Positions 1 to 12,133 are shown, counted from the first letter of the stretch. The stretch: 64,000 nucleotides of DNA from Narthecium ossifragum (GCA_963920575.1 OY986972.1:14520010-14584009); one strand, 5' to 3'. Made by a program: numbers and translations. The notes: a model not told the origin generated them from the letters alone.

Positions 1-944
1 ACCGAAAAATCATCCATGAAAACCTCCATTATTCTTTCAACAAAGTCAGAAAAAATAGCCATCATGCATCTTTGGAATGTAGCAGGTGCATTACACAATC
101 CGAAAGGCATTCTACGAAATGCGAATGTATTATAAGGACAAGTAAAGGTTGTCTTTTCTTGGTCTTCAGGGGATATAGGAATTTGATTGTACCCTGAGTA
201 ACCATCTAGAAAACAATAATAGTTATACCCAGCAAGTCTCTCTAGCACCTGATCTAGAAAAGGTAAAGGAAAATGATCCTTACGGGTAACACTATTAAGT
301 TTCCTATAATCTATACATACTCGCCACCCAGTTACTGTCCTAGTGGGAATTATTTCATTATTTTCATTATGCACTACAGTCATCCCACCCTTCTTAGGTA
401 CCACCTGTACTGGACTAATCCATGAACTATCAGATATAGGATAAATAATTCTGGCATCTAACCATTTAAGAACTTCACCCCTCACCACTTCTTTCATGTT
501 AGGATTTAACCTTCTTTGATTTTCAACAATAGGTTTATGGTCATCCTCCATGAGAATTCTGTGCATACACAGTGAAGGGCTAATTCCTCTAAGATCTGAT
601 ATAGTCCATCCTATGGCTTTTATTCTCAATCTCAAAGCACGCATCAACTTGTCAATTTCAACATCAGACAAAGAAGAGCTCACAATCACAGGTAAAGTAT
701 TATTCTCACTTAAAAATGCATACCTGAGATGTGACGGTAATTGTTTCAACTCCAAAATTGGTGCTTGCACATTAGAAGGAAGAGGGAGTGGCTTACCTTT
801 ACCAAGATCCTCAAAATGATTACCTCTTTGCTTCAACTTTGGACCTGTAGCATGCAATGCACACGCCACTTTTGCAACCTCAATGTTATCATCATTAGTT
901 GTCCCGGCATTCACTAAACAAGTCTCAAGAGGTTCCTTTCTTAT
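1..944 (-). CDS. Athila-like element A: pol, reverse transcriptase part (partial, cut by window edge)
   Basis: This stretch encodes the N-terminal linker and first half of a Ty3/gypsy reverse transcriptase, which copies element RNA into DNA in the virus-like particle. On the minus strand it is open to the window edge in the same frame as the gag-protease frame ending at 945. The YxDD-type catalytic motif appears as FMDDF at about positions 6-20. [17 protein letters not shown] stretch and a [27 protein letters not shown] block (seen in pieces) precede it, as is standard for plant Athila-type RT. A single TGA at 945-947 separates it from gag-protease; it could be a mutation or an element stop. 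RNase H and integrase lie outside the window. Family assignment rests on motif recognition only. Confidence 0.85.
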   Translation of the reverse strand, partial: MRKEPLETCLVNAGTTNDDNIEVAKVACALHATGPKLKQRGNHFEDLGKGKPLPLPSNVQAPILELKQLPSHLRYAFLSENNTLPVIVSSSLSDVEIDKLMRALRLRIKAIGWTISDLRGISPSLCMHRILMEDDHKPIVENQRRLNPNMKEVVRGEVLKWLDARIIYPISDSSWISPVQVVPKKGGMTVVHNENNEIIPTRTVTGWRVCIDYRKLNSVTRKDHFPLPFLDQVLERLAGYNYYCFLDGYSGYNQIPISPEDQEKTTFTCPYNTFAFRRMPFGLCNAPATFQRCMMAIFSDFVERIMEVFMDDFS

Positions 945-3212
945 TCAATATATAAGAACCTCCTTGGTTGCCTCATCTATTACATCCACTCGACAAATAT
1001 GGTCAGTAAAAGAAGGATATTTAGTAGCTTGAAACAAATTGAACTCTACCTCTTCTTCACCAACCTTCAAAGTCAACCTACCATTCTTAACATCTATGAC
1101 AGCTCCAGCCGTGGCTAGAAAAGGTCGGCCTAAAATTATAGGGATCTCGGTGTCTTCTTCCATTTCTAACACAATAAAGTCACTCGGTATGATGAACTTT
1201 TTTACCTTGATCAGAACATTCTCAAGAATACCGACTGGATACTTCACTGATCGGTCAGCTAGCTGTAATGAAATGGTAGTAGGTTGCAACTCCTTTAATT
1301 CAAGCCTCCTAGCAACAGATAAAGGCATTAGCGAGACACTAGCACCTAAATCACACAAAGCTTTAGAAAAATTAACATCACCGATAGTACAGGGAATAGA
1401 AAAACTCCCTGGATCTCTCAGCTTTGGTGGAAGCTTATTTTGGATGATGGCACTGCATTCCTCTGTCAAGGCAATGGTCCCGAAGTCCTCCAATTTCCTC
1501 TTTTTTGACATGATCTCCTTTAGAAACTTTGTATAAGCAGGAATCTGTGCTAAGGCATCTGCAAAAGGAATATTAATGTGAAGTTGCCTAAACACTTTTA
1601 AAAATTTCTCAAACTGTTGATCCATTTTATTCTGCTTAAGTCTTTGAGGAAAAGGAATGGGAGGGATATATGGTTCAACCAGTGGTAATGTAGCTGGTGC
1701 ATTTACTAAGTCATCGACTTCTTCTCTGACATTCTTGCTCACTTCATACTGATCTTTTTCATCACCATGTATAGGCTCATCACTTACCTGACCAAGCTGC
1801 TTACCACTTCTCAAGATAACTGCCTTGCAATGCTCCTTTGGGTTAACCTCTGTTTTACTAGGCAAATTACCTTGTCCACAAGAGTTGATGGAATTGGCCA
1901 ATTGCCCCAATTGTAACTCTACATTTCTGTTGGAACTCGCCAATTGCTCAACTTTTGCTTCCATCCTCTCAAACCTCTCTGAACTAGCATTGGCTAACTT
2001 CTCAATAGCTATCTCCCATGGTTGCTTACCCTCTTGTTGAGGAGGTCTTGGCTGGAAACCAGGAGGAATGAAAGGTCTCGGATTACTGCTCCTTGTATTA
2101 CCTTGATCTTTCCATGAAAAGTTCGGATGATTCCTCCAACCTTGGTTGTATGTACTGGAATAAGGATTATTTTGGTATTGTTGCCTGCTGAAATTAGACA
2201 CAAATTGAGCCTGCTCTACCTGCATACAATCAGAACTTATATGAGCTCCTCCACAAAATTCACAAGTCATCACAGGGCTAGAAACATCATTCATATTACC
2301 TAACTTACCACAGATTTTTACCAAAGAATCAACCTTGGCATTCAACATGTTTATGCCATCTAAATCATACATACCTGGAGCTTTCTTAGACATAGCTCTT
2401 TCATTAGACCACTGATAATCATTAGAAGCCATTTCATCCAACAAGTCACATGCGTCATCAAACGACTTACCCATTAAGGCACCTCCTGCAGCTGCATCTA
2501 AGGTAATCCTAAGTGAAGGTGTTAGTCCGTTATAAAAAGTTTGTATAATCAGCCATTCAGGAATACTATGATGTGGACACTTTCGCTGCAACTCCTTAAA
2601 CCTTTCCCAAGCTTCATATAAAGACTCACTCTCAAACTGAGCAAAACTAGTAATATCAGTTCTAAGTTTAGCAGTTTTACCTGGGGGAAAATACTTGGTT
2701 AGAAAACCTTGAGACAAAGTATTCCAAGTGGTGAAAAAGCTAGGGGCCTTGGAATTTAACCAGGCCTTGGGCTTATCTTTTAGAGAGAATGGAAAAAGTC
2801 TAAGCCGAATAGCATCATCACTTACCCCATTCATCTTAATTGTGTCACATATTTCCAAGAAATGAGCAATGTGTGCATGTGGGTCTTCAACAGCTCCTCC
2901 ACCAAATTGGTCTTGCTGCACCATCTTGATTAAACCAGGCTTAATCTCAAAGTTATTAGCATTTACCGCAGGTCTCGCAATGCTAGATTGAGCACCATTG
3001 ATATTTGGCATAGCATAGTCACGCAACACCCTTTGATTCTCTTCCTCTGCCATATATTCCACTGATTCTTGCTCCAACTCCAACCTTCGTTTTCTCCTTA
3101 ACGCACGTAAGGTTCTCTCGATTTCTGGATCAAAAGGTTGAATTAGTCGACCAGTGCGTTGCATACAATCAATAAAGAGAAATATATATAAAAATAAATT
3201 AAACCAAAACAC
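945..3212 (-). CDS. Athila-like element A: gag-protease polyprotein
   Basis: Long frame of 755 residues encoding capsid/nucleocapsid plus aspartic protease of a Ty3/gypsy element. The first in-frame Met gives 755 residues; the second Met (residue 17, codon at 3162-3164), followed by a DPEIERTLRALRRKRR stretch, is a more typical Athila gag start because the first 16 residues are hydrophobic and AT-rich. Central gag homology (AHFLEICDTIK, FPFSLKDKPKAWL) is at about residues 110-155. A CCHC-like zinc knuckle (CEFCGGAHISSDC) sits near 2220-2270. The protease active site DLGASVSLMP lies near 1322-1357, with the ILGRPFL block downstream. No frameshift is seen, so this is the best preserved coding unit in the window. 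It ends in TGA, after which pol continues in the same frame. Confidence 0.85.
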   Translation of the reverse strand: MFWFNLFLYIFLFIDCMQRTGRLIQPFDPEIERTLRALRRKRRLELEQESVEYMAEEENQRVLRDYAMPNINGAQSSIARPAVNANNFEIKPGLIKMVQQDQFGGGAVEDPHAHIAHFLEICDTIKMNGVSDDAIRLRLFPFSLKDKPKAWLNSKAPSFFTTWNTLSQGFLTKYFPPGKTAKLRTDITSFAQFESESLYEAWERFKELQRKCPHHSIPEWLIIQTFYNGLTPSLRITLDAAAGGALMGKSFDDACDLLDEMASNDYQWSNERAMSKKAPGMYDLDGINMLNAKVDSLVKICGKLGNMNDVSSPVMTCEFCGGAHISSDCMQVEQAQFVSNFSRQQYQNNPYSSTYNQGWRNHPNFSWKDQGNTRSSNPRPFIPPGFQPRPPQQEGKQPWEIAIEKLANASSERFERMEAKVEQLASSNRNVELQLGQLANSINSCGQGNLPSKTEVNPKEHCKAVILRSGKQLGQVSDEPIHGDEKDQYEVSKNVREEVDDLVNAPATLPLVEPYIPPIPFPQRLKQNKMDQQFEKFLKVFRQLHINIPFADALAQIPAYTKFLKEIMSKKRKLEDFGTIALTEECSAIIQNKLPPKLRDPGSFSIPCTIGDVNFSKALCDLGASVSLMPLSVARRLELKELQPTTISLQLADRSVKYPVGILENVLIKVKKFIIPSDFIVLEMEEDTEIPIILGRPFLATAGAVIDVKNGRLTLKVGEEEVEFNLFQATKYPSFTDHICRVDVIDEATKEVLIY

Positions 3213-3266
3213 AAAAATAGCCTAGATTAATACAAGAACAACTTGCATCAATATTGAAAACAATCC

Positions 3267-3284
3267 TCCCCGGCAACGGCGCCA
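3267..3284 (-). other. Primer binding site of element A (tRNA-Asp type)
   Basis: The minus strand reads TGGCGCCGTTGCCGGGGA, complementary to the 3' end of plant tRNA-Asp as commonly reported for Athila-type elements. It lies 6 nt inside the LTR end and just upstream (minus strand) of gag. The same 18-mer occurs in element B, and 17 of its bases occur in E. Confidence 0.85.
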
Positions 3285-4954
3285 AAAACATGATGATCCC
3301 TTTGGTCTCTACCACAAGTGCATGGTTCGTGACAAATAGAATAGGGCAAAAAGAGTATCGTTTCCACAAGGAGGATGATTCAAGTACCAATGTATCCAAT
3401 TTCTTATATTATCTAAGCAATCCAAACGAGATATAACACTGACAAATCTGAACTGAAAGCAAATAAATATTAAATAGAAGAGTATGAAAGGTTTCTAGGA
3501 TTTGGATTTCATCGATTGAATCTCTTTAATGAATTTAAATCTGGTTGCTGAAATTAGAAACTTGTCAATTATCATGACTGAATTCCCTTTTTTTATGTGA
3601 AATCCTCTTTCAAGGTATAACTCAAATACCTAAATTAATTCTATGTCTACTTTCCTGATCACAGGAATTAATTTAGATTCATTGGGCTCTTAGGAATCCT
3701 TGAACAAAAATCACCTTGTCATATGATTATTTCTAACATATACTACCAAGGTTTGATGAAACCACGAACTCATGTTAAACTTCAACTTTCGTTACTTCGT
3801 TCAACATCTGGAACATACAAGTCATGGCCAGTAACTTGCAAGAAAAAAAAACGATTTCATCAAATTGCAACTAACAAGAATATTCTCAACAACCCAACTC
3901 AATTCAAATCAGAAACTCAATGACTTCATCCAAACCCTAGAATAAGAAAACTAGGTATTCATGGTTGAAAGAAAGAAAACCAATGTTTCATAAATACACA
4001 TCGTCAATCAGAACTAGGATGAAGAGAATAGAATGAAAACTCTGATCCTCTTCTCCTGGCCGTCCTCTGCTTTCTCTGCAGCTTTCTCTGGCCTTTTCTG
4101 CCTCTTTTTCCTGGCCGTTCTCTGCTTTCTCTGCTGCTTTCTCTGGCCTTTTCTGCTTCTTTTTCCTGGCCGTTCTCCTCTTTTTCTCCTTCTTTCCTCT
4201 CTGCCTCCAGCTGTTCTCTGCTCTATTTTCTATCTCCTCTATTCCTCCAGCCGTTCTCTGCTCTATCCTCTATTCCTCCAGCCATTTTTTCCTAAAGTGT
4301 CCACCCTTTCTTCCATTAACCACATGCCAATCCCACTAATCAAGGAAAGATCAAATAAACTCCTAATATAACTAGGAAATGTGGTGCTCCCAGCTGGGAT
4401 CTTCATGAATCAAATCTGGACTCCAAAAAATGAATCTCGTCCAACCCAAGTGCAGGTGCAGCAATTCCGAGTCTGATGGCTTCATCAATTTTTCTGTCTT
4501 TATTCAGCCTGAATCAGCAAAAACTCCAAACACTAAAGTTGTAGCACTCTTCCTTAGCTTTCCAACGCATCCTGAATCATCCCAATCAGAGTTTGTATGA
4601 AGAAGTTATGTTCAAATTACTAACTGCTGTGCAGAATGTCCAGAATTGCTCAATTAGCTTCGTTTTGCACTTTAGATCTTCAATTGCATCCAGGCCTAGC
4701 CCGAATTCTGCTTCTTCCCATCAGCCAAAGTTCAAATGATTCAATATCTAAATACCTGCAATTATCCAAAAATTCCCAAGAATTAAGTAAATACAGAAGT
4801 CACCTAAAATTCTTGATAAAAGAGCAAGGAATGATGTAAAACACTTGAATCTGACATTCAATCTTAAGAAGATGTGTGGAAATAATTCCCGCATCAAATA
4901 CTGAGATTTTTCTAATGGCATAATTCTCCCACAAGGAAAAAGGAATACTCCCAC

Positions 4955-7900
4955 TGTCACGCCCCGACCAAGAAAACACATCCAGATCGAGGAGTGAGCC
5001 ACCTAAACCTGTTTACATCATCAATAGGCACACAAATATATAATTGCTATGGATTTAAACAATTTAATCCTCAAGTTCATAAAAATTTCGACAGAATTTC
5101 CTTTATAAATATAGCACAAGAAACCTGTATACCTTACAATTTCAACTTGAGCAATGGTACCATTGTAAATAACTAATGATTACATTTCTCAAATGTCTAC
5201 ATAAATAATATGACAACATTTCTCAAATACAATTGAATTAATAATCATAAAATTCTGTTCCCGAATATTTTTGATTATACACCAATTTATACATCACTGA
5301 TTAAAACTGTAAATTAACTGTAGAAGAACTCCTCAAAGCTCCAAGTCCTAGATCACCTCAAAATATCACGCCATCTTATAGAAGAATACCTGAAAGAAGG
5401 AACTGCATCGACCTGCATCGCCGATGCAGCCCAGGTAGGGGAGCAACAATGCCCAGTAAGATTCTACTCTACATCACACTCAAGGAAGGGGAAACTACAA
5501 CAGTATTGTCCTTCATCCCAAGTCTAAGGTGCCACTTGAAGCATCACACCTCGTCGATCCAGAATGGGCTCCTAAATAGGGTCACCCTCACCCAAGCGAC
5601 GAAACAAGGAGGACGATCAACACGAGCCCGAACCCAGGGTCGGTGCATCGCAACTGCACTCACCGCCGGAGCTCTCACCGTACACCACCCCTTGTACGGG
5701 GACATACGTCATGGACATCGACATCCACACTTAGGCCCTTAGGACAAACAGACGATACGACCTCTATTCATCAATCATAATAGAATATTCAAGTCCGACT
5801 ACCTCATAATTCTCGAATGATATCAAACATAATCATTGATGACAATCACGTCCTAATCCTCGACTAACCAAACCCCGGTCCTAGGGCTAGATCCGGGCTA
5901 CCCGAGAACGCCGGATCGGCGATCGAATCCATCACCTACCACCTAGCCAGAATGCTTCTAATGCAAGCAAATGCTTGCAATGCTCATGCACACAGAAATA
6001 CAGAAATATAAGCATGTAAGAGTATGACATCACAACATACAGGGCTAGGCATAGCCTACAGCTTGCCAAAGGGTAAACATAGCAGGGGGTCTAAAGCAGT
6101 TACAGATCTATCTACCACAACAACGGCAATACATGCCGTAAACGAACATCTCAATTCAAATTTCGGCATTATGACGTCGTCCACAGCCGTCAACAACAAT
6201 TTCTATAAAGGGGCACACCCCCCAACCACACAATTACAACAATCAACCATAAATACAATATACATCAACTAGGGCACACCTTCGGCCCATTTAATTATCT
6301 AAACATCCCAAGGGGCATAACTCCCTTGGTTCAACCACAAGCCTCACGTAGGGCTTAGAGTATACAATACATATGTAAGTAATACATGGATACTAAACAT
6401 GCTCCATAATCAAATGCTAATTAAGCTATAAGATTAGCAACTTCAATAATCGTGTAGAAATCAAGGGATTTATATCCCAAAACTTATCAAATCACACATG
6501 TATCTACTGTATACTGCTAAGAACATCAATTCAGGATAGTAGATGAATTAGACAAGTTACAATTGATTAATCATGTTTTAATTATATATAGTCGACAAGA
6601 TTAGGATATAACATAGTTTTCACTATGTCCATCCAATTAATGTGAAACTTAGCATACATGCCCATTAATGGTTCCCAATACGCATATAGGTAACACGCTA
6701 AGAAAAATGCTAACATAACATTGATTGGAGGGATCGATGGAATTCATCAAAGATAACATTTTCGTAAATAGAAAACCCAAACCTATTCTCTCGAGGAATC
6801 TACGTTGAATTCACAAGAAAATCCATCTGAAGACCGCCTACTAGCATACTAGTATTTATCACATAGAATATATCAATTTGCGTAAAGGAGAAAACCTTCA
6901 CAACATGACATGAACTAAGCATGCACAAATCCATCCAAATCCTACTGGGATCACTATACATGTTACCTAACATTCTCATTAATCTACCGTGAAAAGATCA
7001 AAGCAAGGGAACCAAGATAAAACCCAGAATTCGGCCAAAAACCCAAACTTTATCAAAGATTCAGTTTCGTCGTAGATCAGGGAACAATTCATAATAAATC
7101 GTACGAAAATCTGAAAATTATGAAATCAACGGCAATTGAAATTAGATTCGAAGATCTACATCTTGCATCTTGAAAGTCTCTTGAGATTACTTACAGAATA
7201 GCACCAGATTCGAGAAGAAGCTGGTCGGATGCTCAGGACAGGGTCCGAAAACCAAAATCTGGGAAGAGCTTTGATCAAAGCTTGATCAAAGCATCCCAAG
7301 GTGTGCTTTAACCCTACTCAGATGAGATCTGAGCTTAGGGAAGCAAGATAGAACGCAAATCCCCAAAGAAATCCGATCGAAACACTCAGATCAAACCCAA
7401 AGCAAGGAACAGAATCAATCAACAATCAGGCACGAATAATATTCATATGATGAAGGAAACAATCCACAATCACAGGTAAATCCTAACCTAAGACTGAATC
7501 AAAGATTCAGATAGAAAACCCTACCTGAAAATGCAATCCAAGCTTAATCCGGCTGAAGACCACCTCCTCCATCGTCGTTGCCGCCTCTGGCTTGCCAGGG
7601 ATCCGCTGGGAATCACCGAAGTCCGCCGGGAACCATCCGACGTCGAGTACCACTCGCGACGGAAAGAGAAAGAGAGGGGAAGGGCGTTGGATCTGAGAGG
7701 AAGAGGGGTTCCGCAGGTAGACAGAGGTGAGGGCGAGCTCGGGGAGGAGCGGCGGTGGACGACGGCGGCGAAGAAGCTCCGGAGAAGGGAGATCGGCGGA
7801 GAGGATCTTGGATCTAGGGTTCGAGAGAGAGAGAGAGAGAGAGCTTGGGGGAGAGAAGCTCTGGCCGGATCTGAGGAGAGGGAGCTCAAGGGAGAACGGC

Positions 7901-8330
7901 GGCCGGCGACGGTAGCGAAGGAGCCTCAACGGAGAGGGAGAAGGCCGGCGCGATCGCGGGTAAGGGAGAGGAAAGGAGAGAGGATGCCGTGTGTGGAAGA
8001 AATAAAGGGAGAGAGAAAGAAAAGAGGATTTTATACAAATGCTGAGATTTAATCTCGGCCGTTCATCTCGATCTTCCTTGATCGAGTTCCGATCTTCCGA
8101 TCGAGAACGCCAATAAGGATTTAATCAACCAGATGCATCAATCCAAGGTCGTGTGTGTACTACACGGGTGTGAAACCGACTGTCAAGGCGCAATTTACCA
8201 AATTACCCTTGGGGTCCAAAAACAGCGATGCGATCAGCCGATCACAACTCAAGGCCAACCGGGCCAAACCAACCAAGCCAGACCCTCGGCCTAACGCGGT
8301 CAGACCAGGTTGGAGGTACGGGTCCTCACA
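4955..8330 (-). mobile_element. Solo LTR, long gypsy-type family (3.4 kb)
   Basis: The plus strand begins TGTCACGCCCCGACC and ends GGTACGGGTCCTCACA, flanked on both sides by the 5-bp duplication CCCAC (4950-4954 and 8331-8335). No internal coding region or second LTR is present, so it is a solo LTR left after recombination. Relatives in this window are 10234-11814, 15433-17713 and 52320-55365. In transcriptional orientation (minus) it starts TGTGAGGACCCG and ends GGGGCGTGACA. A TATAAAA is at 8029-8035 (minus), with GATC-rich DNA just upstream at 8065-8107. Length and termini resemble Tekay/Del-type chromovirus LTRs; that lineage call is inference. Confidence 0.8.
8029..8107 (-). promoter_or_regulatory. 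Predicted LTR core promoter with GATC-rich upstream block
   Basis: TATAAAA on the minus strand at 8029-8035 is preceded, in transcription order, by several CGATC/GATCGAG motifs between 8065 and 8107. The same arrangement (TATA at 55044-55050, GATC motifs 55051-55160) is seen in the related solo LTR at 52320-55365. Position and orientation fit the U3 promoter. No transcript evidence. Confidence 0.45.
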
Positions 8331-8403
8331 CCCACTGTCTCTGACAGTCACTTGATGTGAATCCAAATTCTCATCTTGTCATTGAAATTGAAGGTCCAAG
8401 GGG

Positions 8404-9418
8404 CGAGTAAATTGGACTCTTTTGCGGAAAGACAATAGATGAAAACCTAGATAGAATGCTAGAAGACTATGCTTGTTTAGATATGAAAGCAATAAATAAA
8501 GCAAGTAATGAAAAAAGCGCTAGGAGACTTGCTCCAGATTTTATAGTGGTTCGACAAACCTTGCCTACGTCTACTCTCTCAATGGCCTCCTTGAGGTTCC
8601 ACTACTTGTAATCCTTCCTTACAAGTTTTCCCACCAAGCTTCCGGGTGCTTGGCAACCTTACAAATCCTCCAACAATTATTAGAGCTCCCCCTCAAGTTT
8701 TCGGGTGCTTGTGAACCTTACAAATCACTCCAAACAACTCTTAGAGATTTCTCACAAAGTCTACTTCACAACCTGAAGTAGGTTTACAAAAGTTTAAGCT
8801 TTCAAAAGAAGACTAAAACTTGTTACAATGTAAACTAATTTCTCCTTTAGTCTTACACCAAGTTTGCTGCATCTTCCCATATATACTTGAGCTTTAAGAC
8901 CTCAAAAAGCAGCTCCCAACGGCCACTTTGCTTTTCTACAACGGCTCTTTAACGGCTAGTTTTCTGACTGGGTCGACCGTCGCATCGTCTGCCACATCGT
9001 CCATCACGATCTTCTTGAGCCGCGGTCAATCCATGCATCGATCTTCAAGCATCACGATCGACCATTGCATCGACCGTCACATCTTCCGTGAGGCTCTGTG
9101 AGGAAAAACACTTCCCAGGGTCGATGCCTCATTCGACCGTTGCTTCTCTTCAACCAAGTTACATAGCCCACGGTCGATCGGTCCATCGACCGTCGCTACT
9201 TTTATCCTCCGCGATTGATCCACGGATTCATTCGCCAGTCCCACAGATGATCCACGGATGCATCCGCCAGTCCCACGAATGCATCCACGCATCGACCATC
9301 AACTCAACAATAGCTCAAATATGAAAGTTAAAGCTTGTTTTCAATATATATTTTGTCACATATATATTTTAACATTTAGGAACATATTGGCATCATCAAA
9401 ATACTATTAGGACTCACA
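8404..9418 (-). mobile_element. Ty1/copia-type 3' LTR (about 1.0 kb)
   Basis: On the minus strand it starts TGTGAGTCC directly after a polypurine tract (9419-9434), so it is the 3' LTR of a minus-strand element whose interior lies to the right. A diverged full-length relative is at 57054-58118 and defines the other end near 8404 (CGAG). It has TATATATG on the minus strand near 8878-8886 and many GGTCGATC/CATCGACCG motifs at 8970-9300, upstream of that TATA. The GGGGGAGAT tract followed by the LTR start, and the TTTTATAGTGGTTCGAC-like segment near 8550, recall SIRE/Maximus copia LTRs; this lineage is tentative. Confidence 0.6.
8878..9300 (-). promoter_or_regulatory. Copia-type LTR promoter: TATA plus CGATCGAC motif array
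   Basis: Minus-strand TATATATG at about 8878-8886 with about ten GGTCGATC, CATCGACCG or CGATCGAC-type motifs upstream between 8970 and 9300. The relative at 57054-58118 has the same array (57548-57995). The layout matches the U3 arrays of elements B and E although the families are otherwise unrelated. Confidence 0.45.
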
Positions 9419-10233
9419 ATCTCCCCCTTTTTTTATGATGACAATCTATTTCTATGTGATGCTAAAATATCTATTGCTCCCCCAAAATCTATGCATCCAT
9501 TTCTTTGATAAAAGGTGTTCTAAGATGAATACTAAGGATGTACACCAGTCATATGATATTGAAAAGTTCTATCCATGATATTATGACAAGATAATTTATC
9601 TTTTAGTATAATTTCTTCTTTAACTAATATCATGATTGGTAACAATAGATCACATCACAACCTTTTCTCCCCTTATGGCATCATCAAAAAGTAGTGATGG
9701 AGCAAGAAAAAGAAGTTGATAACTAATTGAGGCTATATCTAATCAATTAAAATATTCATGATACTAAAAGAAGTATGGGATATATTTTTTTTTAAAAAAA
9801 ATGTTCAAATCCATTCAAATAAATTACTCCACAACCATAAGTTCCTTTATCTCCCCCATATACAAATTTTTGAGAGATTATTTTTCAAATGAGATGTGAT
9901 GAAAAATTTCATGAAAGAATGTGATACAACCAGTGGCGGTCGACCTTCAAAGGTTCAAGGTTGACCGTCAAGTATGATGTGAGCATTTCATGAAATATTG
10001 CGTAGTCACAGTCGATCCAAGTGAACTCACGGTCGACCGTCACTTCCAGAAAATGAATTTTGAAATTTGATTTAAAATAATTTCTTGAAATTTTGCATAC
10101 ACATGTAATTGAATATTATGAGCTAAAACAAGTCATTAAACATGGAATTCATGCATTTAATCAAAGATATGGCACATGAGTGTATGTGTGTGAAAAATGA
10201 GTATTAAGAACTCACATGCCATTTTTCCATTAC
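9419..10233 (-). mobile_element. Copia-type element: polypurine tract and 3' interior fragment
   Basis: Minus-strand AAAAAAAGGGGGAGAT (9419-9434) is a polypurine tract adjoining the LTR. The AT-rich DNA beyond it has no open frame of note and carries a second CATCATCAAAAAG-type block (near 9680) and a few GGTCGACC/CGATCC motifs (9935-10040). The fragment ends where the truncated long-family LTR begins at about 10234; gag-pol is absent. Confidence 0.5.
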
Positions 10234-11432
10234 ATGGATACTAAACATACTCCATAATCAAATGCTAATTAAGCTAGAAGATTAGCAACGTAAAACAAAC
10301 TTGTCGAAGTTAATGGATTAATCTCCCAAAACTTACCAAATCATCATGTATCTACCGAATACTGCTAAGAACATCAATTTATGATAGTATGTGAATTAGA
10401 CAAGTTACAATTGATTAATCATGCTTTAATTATATATAGTCGACAAGATTAGGGTATAACCTAGGTTTCACTGTGTCCGTCCAATTAATGCGAGACTTAG
10501 CATACATGCTCATTAATGGTTCTCAATACGCATACCAGAAATCCAATTCAAACGGACGAACAAAAATAGATGAAAACCATGTATTTCGGTCTTCGGCCAA
10601 AATCGATGAAATCTCGTTGAATTGACGTCCAAACGACGTCAAACTTGAAATCAAACTTAATCATGTATTCAATTGCATGTTAGGAGCATCGTGTCCAAGA
10701 ATTGAGTCTAATTGATGTCTAATTTTCACTTAATTAACTAACTAATTTCTTGATTCCTGTTTCGCAGTAATTTAGGAGAAAATTCTCCAAAACTCGTATA
10801 TAAATCCAAAAATCATGAAACCAGCGGAAATTGAAAGTAGATTCGATGATCTACAACTTCTACCTTGAAAGTAACACGAGATCATGCTCTCACAGCTCAG
10901 AAATAAAGCATGAACTCGACTATTCATCGAAGAACATAGCATCGACGAAAATCGAGGAAAAACATGTATAAATCAGGTTTAAATCCAACTAAAAACCGCA
11001 TGGAAGCTAGATCAGATGTTAAGAATGCTACGAGGAACTCATTAGCACAAAGAAATCAACAAACAAACAAACCAAACCCTAGATCTAGCTTAACCCAAAG
11101 CTTTAGGTTGAAACCCTACCTGAAAACGCAATGCAAGCTTAATCCGGTTGAAAACTACCTCCTCCATCGTCGCCGCCGCCTCTGGCTTGCCGGGGATCCG
11201 CTAGTAATCGCCGAAGGCCGCCGGGAGCTGTCCGACGTCGAACTCCACTAGCGACGGGAAGAGGAAAGAGAGGGGGAGGGTGTCGGATCTGAGAAGAGGG
11301 AGCTCGAAGGAGACGACGGCCGACAACGGTGGCGAAGGAGCTTCGGAGAAGAGGGGAGAGTCCGGCGTCATCGCAAGCGGAGGAGAAGGAGAAAAAGAGA
11401 GAGGTCAGGCATAGGGGAGAAGAAAAGGAAAA

Positions 11433-11475
<43 letters not shown>

Positions 11476-11814
11476 GGTTTAGCAACTTAAGTGGTTAAAC
11501 CAACCTGGTCTAGTCAGTTTAATCGGACCGAGTCCGATTAAACTCCAAATTGCAATGTCTCTTCGCAATCCCGTCCGGATCTATCGATCCCGAACACTCC
11601 TACTGGATCTATTCAATCACGTACATCAATCAAGGCTGTGTGTGCACTACGCGGGTGTGATACCGACCGTCAAAGCGCAATTTACCAAATTGCCATTAGG
11701 GTCCAAAAGCCGTGATGCGATCAACCGATTGTAAAACAAGACCAACCAAGCCAAAACAACAACACCAGCCCCTCGACCGATGCGGTCAGACCGGGTTGAA
11801 GGTACGGGTCCTCA
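10234..11814 (-). mobile_element. Truncated copy of the long gypsy-type LTR family
   Basis: Similar over most of its length to 6386-8330 of the solo LTR at 4955, including ACATGGATACTAAACAT, the block around TCGACAAGATTAGG, the CATCGTCG/TGGCTTGCCGG block and the end GGTACGGGTCCTCA. It lacks the first ~1.4 kb of that LTR and has internal deletions. The terminal CACA has decayed and no target duplication is visible. A (GA)n run at about 11434-11472 lies inside. Confidence 0.65.
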
Positions 11815-12133
11815 AAAATACGATTCGGTTTCGATCCTTCCAGACCTCCCATAGAGCATAAAATGTCCTCAGGGATATTAATAAGTATGTCAAAACCTCC
11901 AAAATTTCTTACAATATCACATATCCCCCCTAAAGCATAGTGATCATTTCAAACCCAAAAAGGAAAAAAAAAACCTTTGGGTTAGTATAATGTGAATATC
12001 TATACGAAAGTATTAAACTATCCATAGCCCAATATATCTATGTATTCATTAAATTCTGTCCTAATGGTCAAGGACACTATACTCATTTTACAACTTAAAA
12101 ATATATTTTTATCATGACTAAGTCTCTTAATTA
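11815..12133. other. Unassigned AT-rich spacer left of MULE1
   Basis: No gene is seen. The part around 11860-11960 is weakly similar, in inverted orientation, to 48392-48520 on the far side of MULE2 (shared CAATATCAC and CATTTCAA blocks), so it may be the arm of an older outer inverted repeat. Confidence 0.3.

Larger units (their letters stand above)
3291..8350 (-). mobile_element. Element A 5' LTR, split by a solo LTR
   Basis: In plus orientation the LTR starts TGATGATCCC next to the primer site and runs to 4954; it resumes at 8336 after the nested solo LTR and its CCCAC duplication. The outer end is probably GACAGTCA near 8350, since an LTR on this strand should start TG there. Net length would be about 1.68 kb, in the usual range for Athila LTRs. 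The matching 3' LTR lies left of the window, so neither the outer end nor the element's own target duplication can be verified. The CT-rich frame at 4033-4371 inside it is low-complexity and not a gene. Confidence 0.65.

Noticed and set aside
1039..1536. 165-residue plus frame
   Set aside because: Antisense shadow of the gag-protease frame of element A.
4033..4371. 112-residue frame with FLAVLCFLCCFLWPF repeats
   Set aside because: CT-rich tandem repeat inside the LTR of element A; hydrophobicity is a by-product of composition.
7507..8052. Arg/Glu-rich and Ser/Pro-rich frames of 122-173 residues
   Set aside because: Within the long-family solo LTR around a GA run; the related copy at 11150-11470 does not keep any of the frames.
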